Positions 63,813 through 64,000 of a stretch of 64,000 bases of DNA are shown piece by piece. Under the pieces are notes generated by a model. It was given only the letters and a program-made list of their open reading frames with translations, had not been told where the DNA came from and did not search any database. Source of the stretch: an uncultured Lachnospiraceae bacterium (GTDB taxonomy: Bacteria > Bacillota > Clostridia > Lachnospirales > Lachnospiraceae). The stretch is from NCBI GenBank assembly GCA_947089905.1, contig CAMUMG010000001.1, forward strand, positions 310,001 through 374,000, read 5' to 3'. The position numbers and the translations under genes are program-made. Numbering within the stretch: position 1 is the stretch's first letter; each line of letters opens with the position of its first letter.

Positions 63813-64000
63813 TCAAACTGCATTTCCAGCAGTTTGCCCGCTTGTCCAAGCCCATTGTAAATTATAGCCTCCACAAGTTCCATCTACATCTAAAATTTCA
63901 CCTGCAAAATATAGACCTTCTACAATTTTAGATTCTAACGTTTCTTCTTTAACCTCACAAATATCAATTCCTCCTGCCATTACCTGTGCCTGTTCAAATC
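63813..64000 (-). CDS. HI0933/BaiN-like flavoprotein, C-terminal end only
   Basis: Not in a full ORF, but the minus-strand frame is open from the edge to TGA at 63815-63813. The visible 62 residues include QVMAGGIDICEV, GLYFAGEILDVDGTCGGYNL and WAWTSGQTAG, typical of the C-terminus of aminoacetone-oxidase/HI0933-like FAD enzymes. Cut by the window edge. Confidence 0.88.
   Translation of the reverse strand, partial: FEQAQVMAGGIDICEVKEETLESKIVEGLYFAGEILDVDGTCGGYNLQWAWTSGQTAGNAV

Noticed and set aside
1-64000. tRNA, rRNA, insertion sequences, toxin-antitoxin or defence loci
   Set aside because: Looked for on both strands by motif and gene content; none could be supported.

Overview
The window is an AT-rich bacterial chromosome segment with dense Firmicutes-type operons. 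Gene order and families point to an anaerobic, probably spore-forming Clostridia, most likely Lachnospiraceae. The supporting signs are the mreD-pbp2-minCDE-rodA-mgsA-dac cluster, the yggS-sepF-yggT-ylmH-divIVA division cluster, rplU-prp-rpmA-obg, a SpoIIM-type gene beside nudF, and an L27 with a Prp-cleaved leader. That is an inference from content; no rRNA or tRNA is present to confirm it. About 66 genes were recognised. No gene-free stretch exceeds 300 bases; the largest gaps (35122-35370, 55702-55945, 41262-41487) hold promoters, inverted repeats and terminators.

Layout. 1-7579 (+): cell elongation and division-site selection (mreD end, PBP2, MinCDE, RodA), methylglyoxal synthase and a lipoprotein D,D-carboxypeptidase, closed by a terminator. 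7642-8385: a P-loop protein and a DUF378 protein. 8582-16878 (+): a long division/envelope operon from an HlyD-like protein through YggS, SepF, YggT, YlmH, DivIVA, AroB, LspA and an RluD-type synthase to an AAA ATPase. 16990-18835 (+): a Xer-type recombinase and a membrane protein. 18877-21594 (-): a large cell-wall amidase. 21792-23203 (+): a TtcA-like enzyme and LexA. 23279-31579 (-): ribosome and RNA genes (rsfS, yqeK, nadD, yhbY, obg, rpmA, prp, rplU with an L21-type leader, an RNase G-like gene and two radical-SAM-linked genes).

31721-36677 is the most accessory part: a GNAT-Nudix fusion, an unknown protein, a decayed cytidine deaminase, a secreted BSP-type metallopeptidase with Sel1 repeats, an unlisted 57-residue membrane protein with a pseudoknot-capable leader, and a zinc-ribbon membrane protein. 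36690-49557 (-): SWIM-SNF2 helicase, aspartate kinase, a HAD protein, two D,D-carboxypeptidases, ScpB/ScpA, a degenerate M50 protein, a metallophosphoesterase, a BIG2 protein and pyrimidine-nucleoside phosphorylase. 49698-50729 (+): DAHP synthase. 50726-53967 (-): SpoIIM-like protein, ADP-ribose pyrophosphatase, ProC and an aminotransferase. 54148-64000 (-): RNase Y, MiaB, a glycoside hydrolase, the proline genes proB/proA around a 5-formyl-THF cyclo-ligase, and two flavoproteins.

The unifying theme is envelope growth and division (PBP2/RodA/Min, SepF/DivIVA, three carboxypeptidases, an amidase), RNA/ribosome maturation, and aspartate/proline/aromatic amino acid synthesis. I saw no clear new defence or mobile system. 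The most unusual signals are RNA-level: a candidate H-type pseudoknot (35556-35612) and a terminator-like hairpin inside ylmH (11766-11858).
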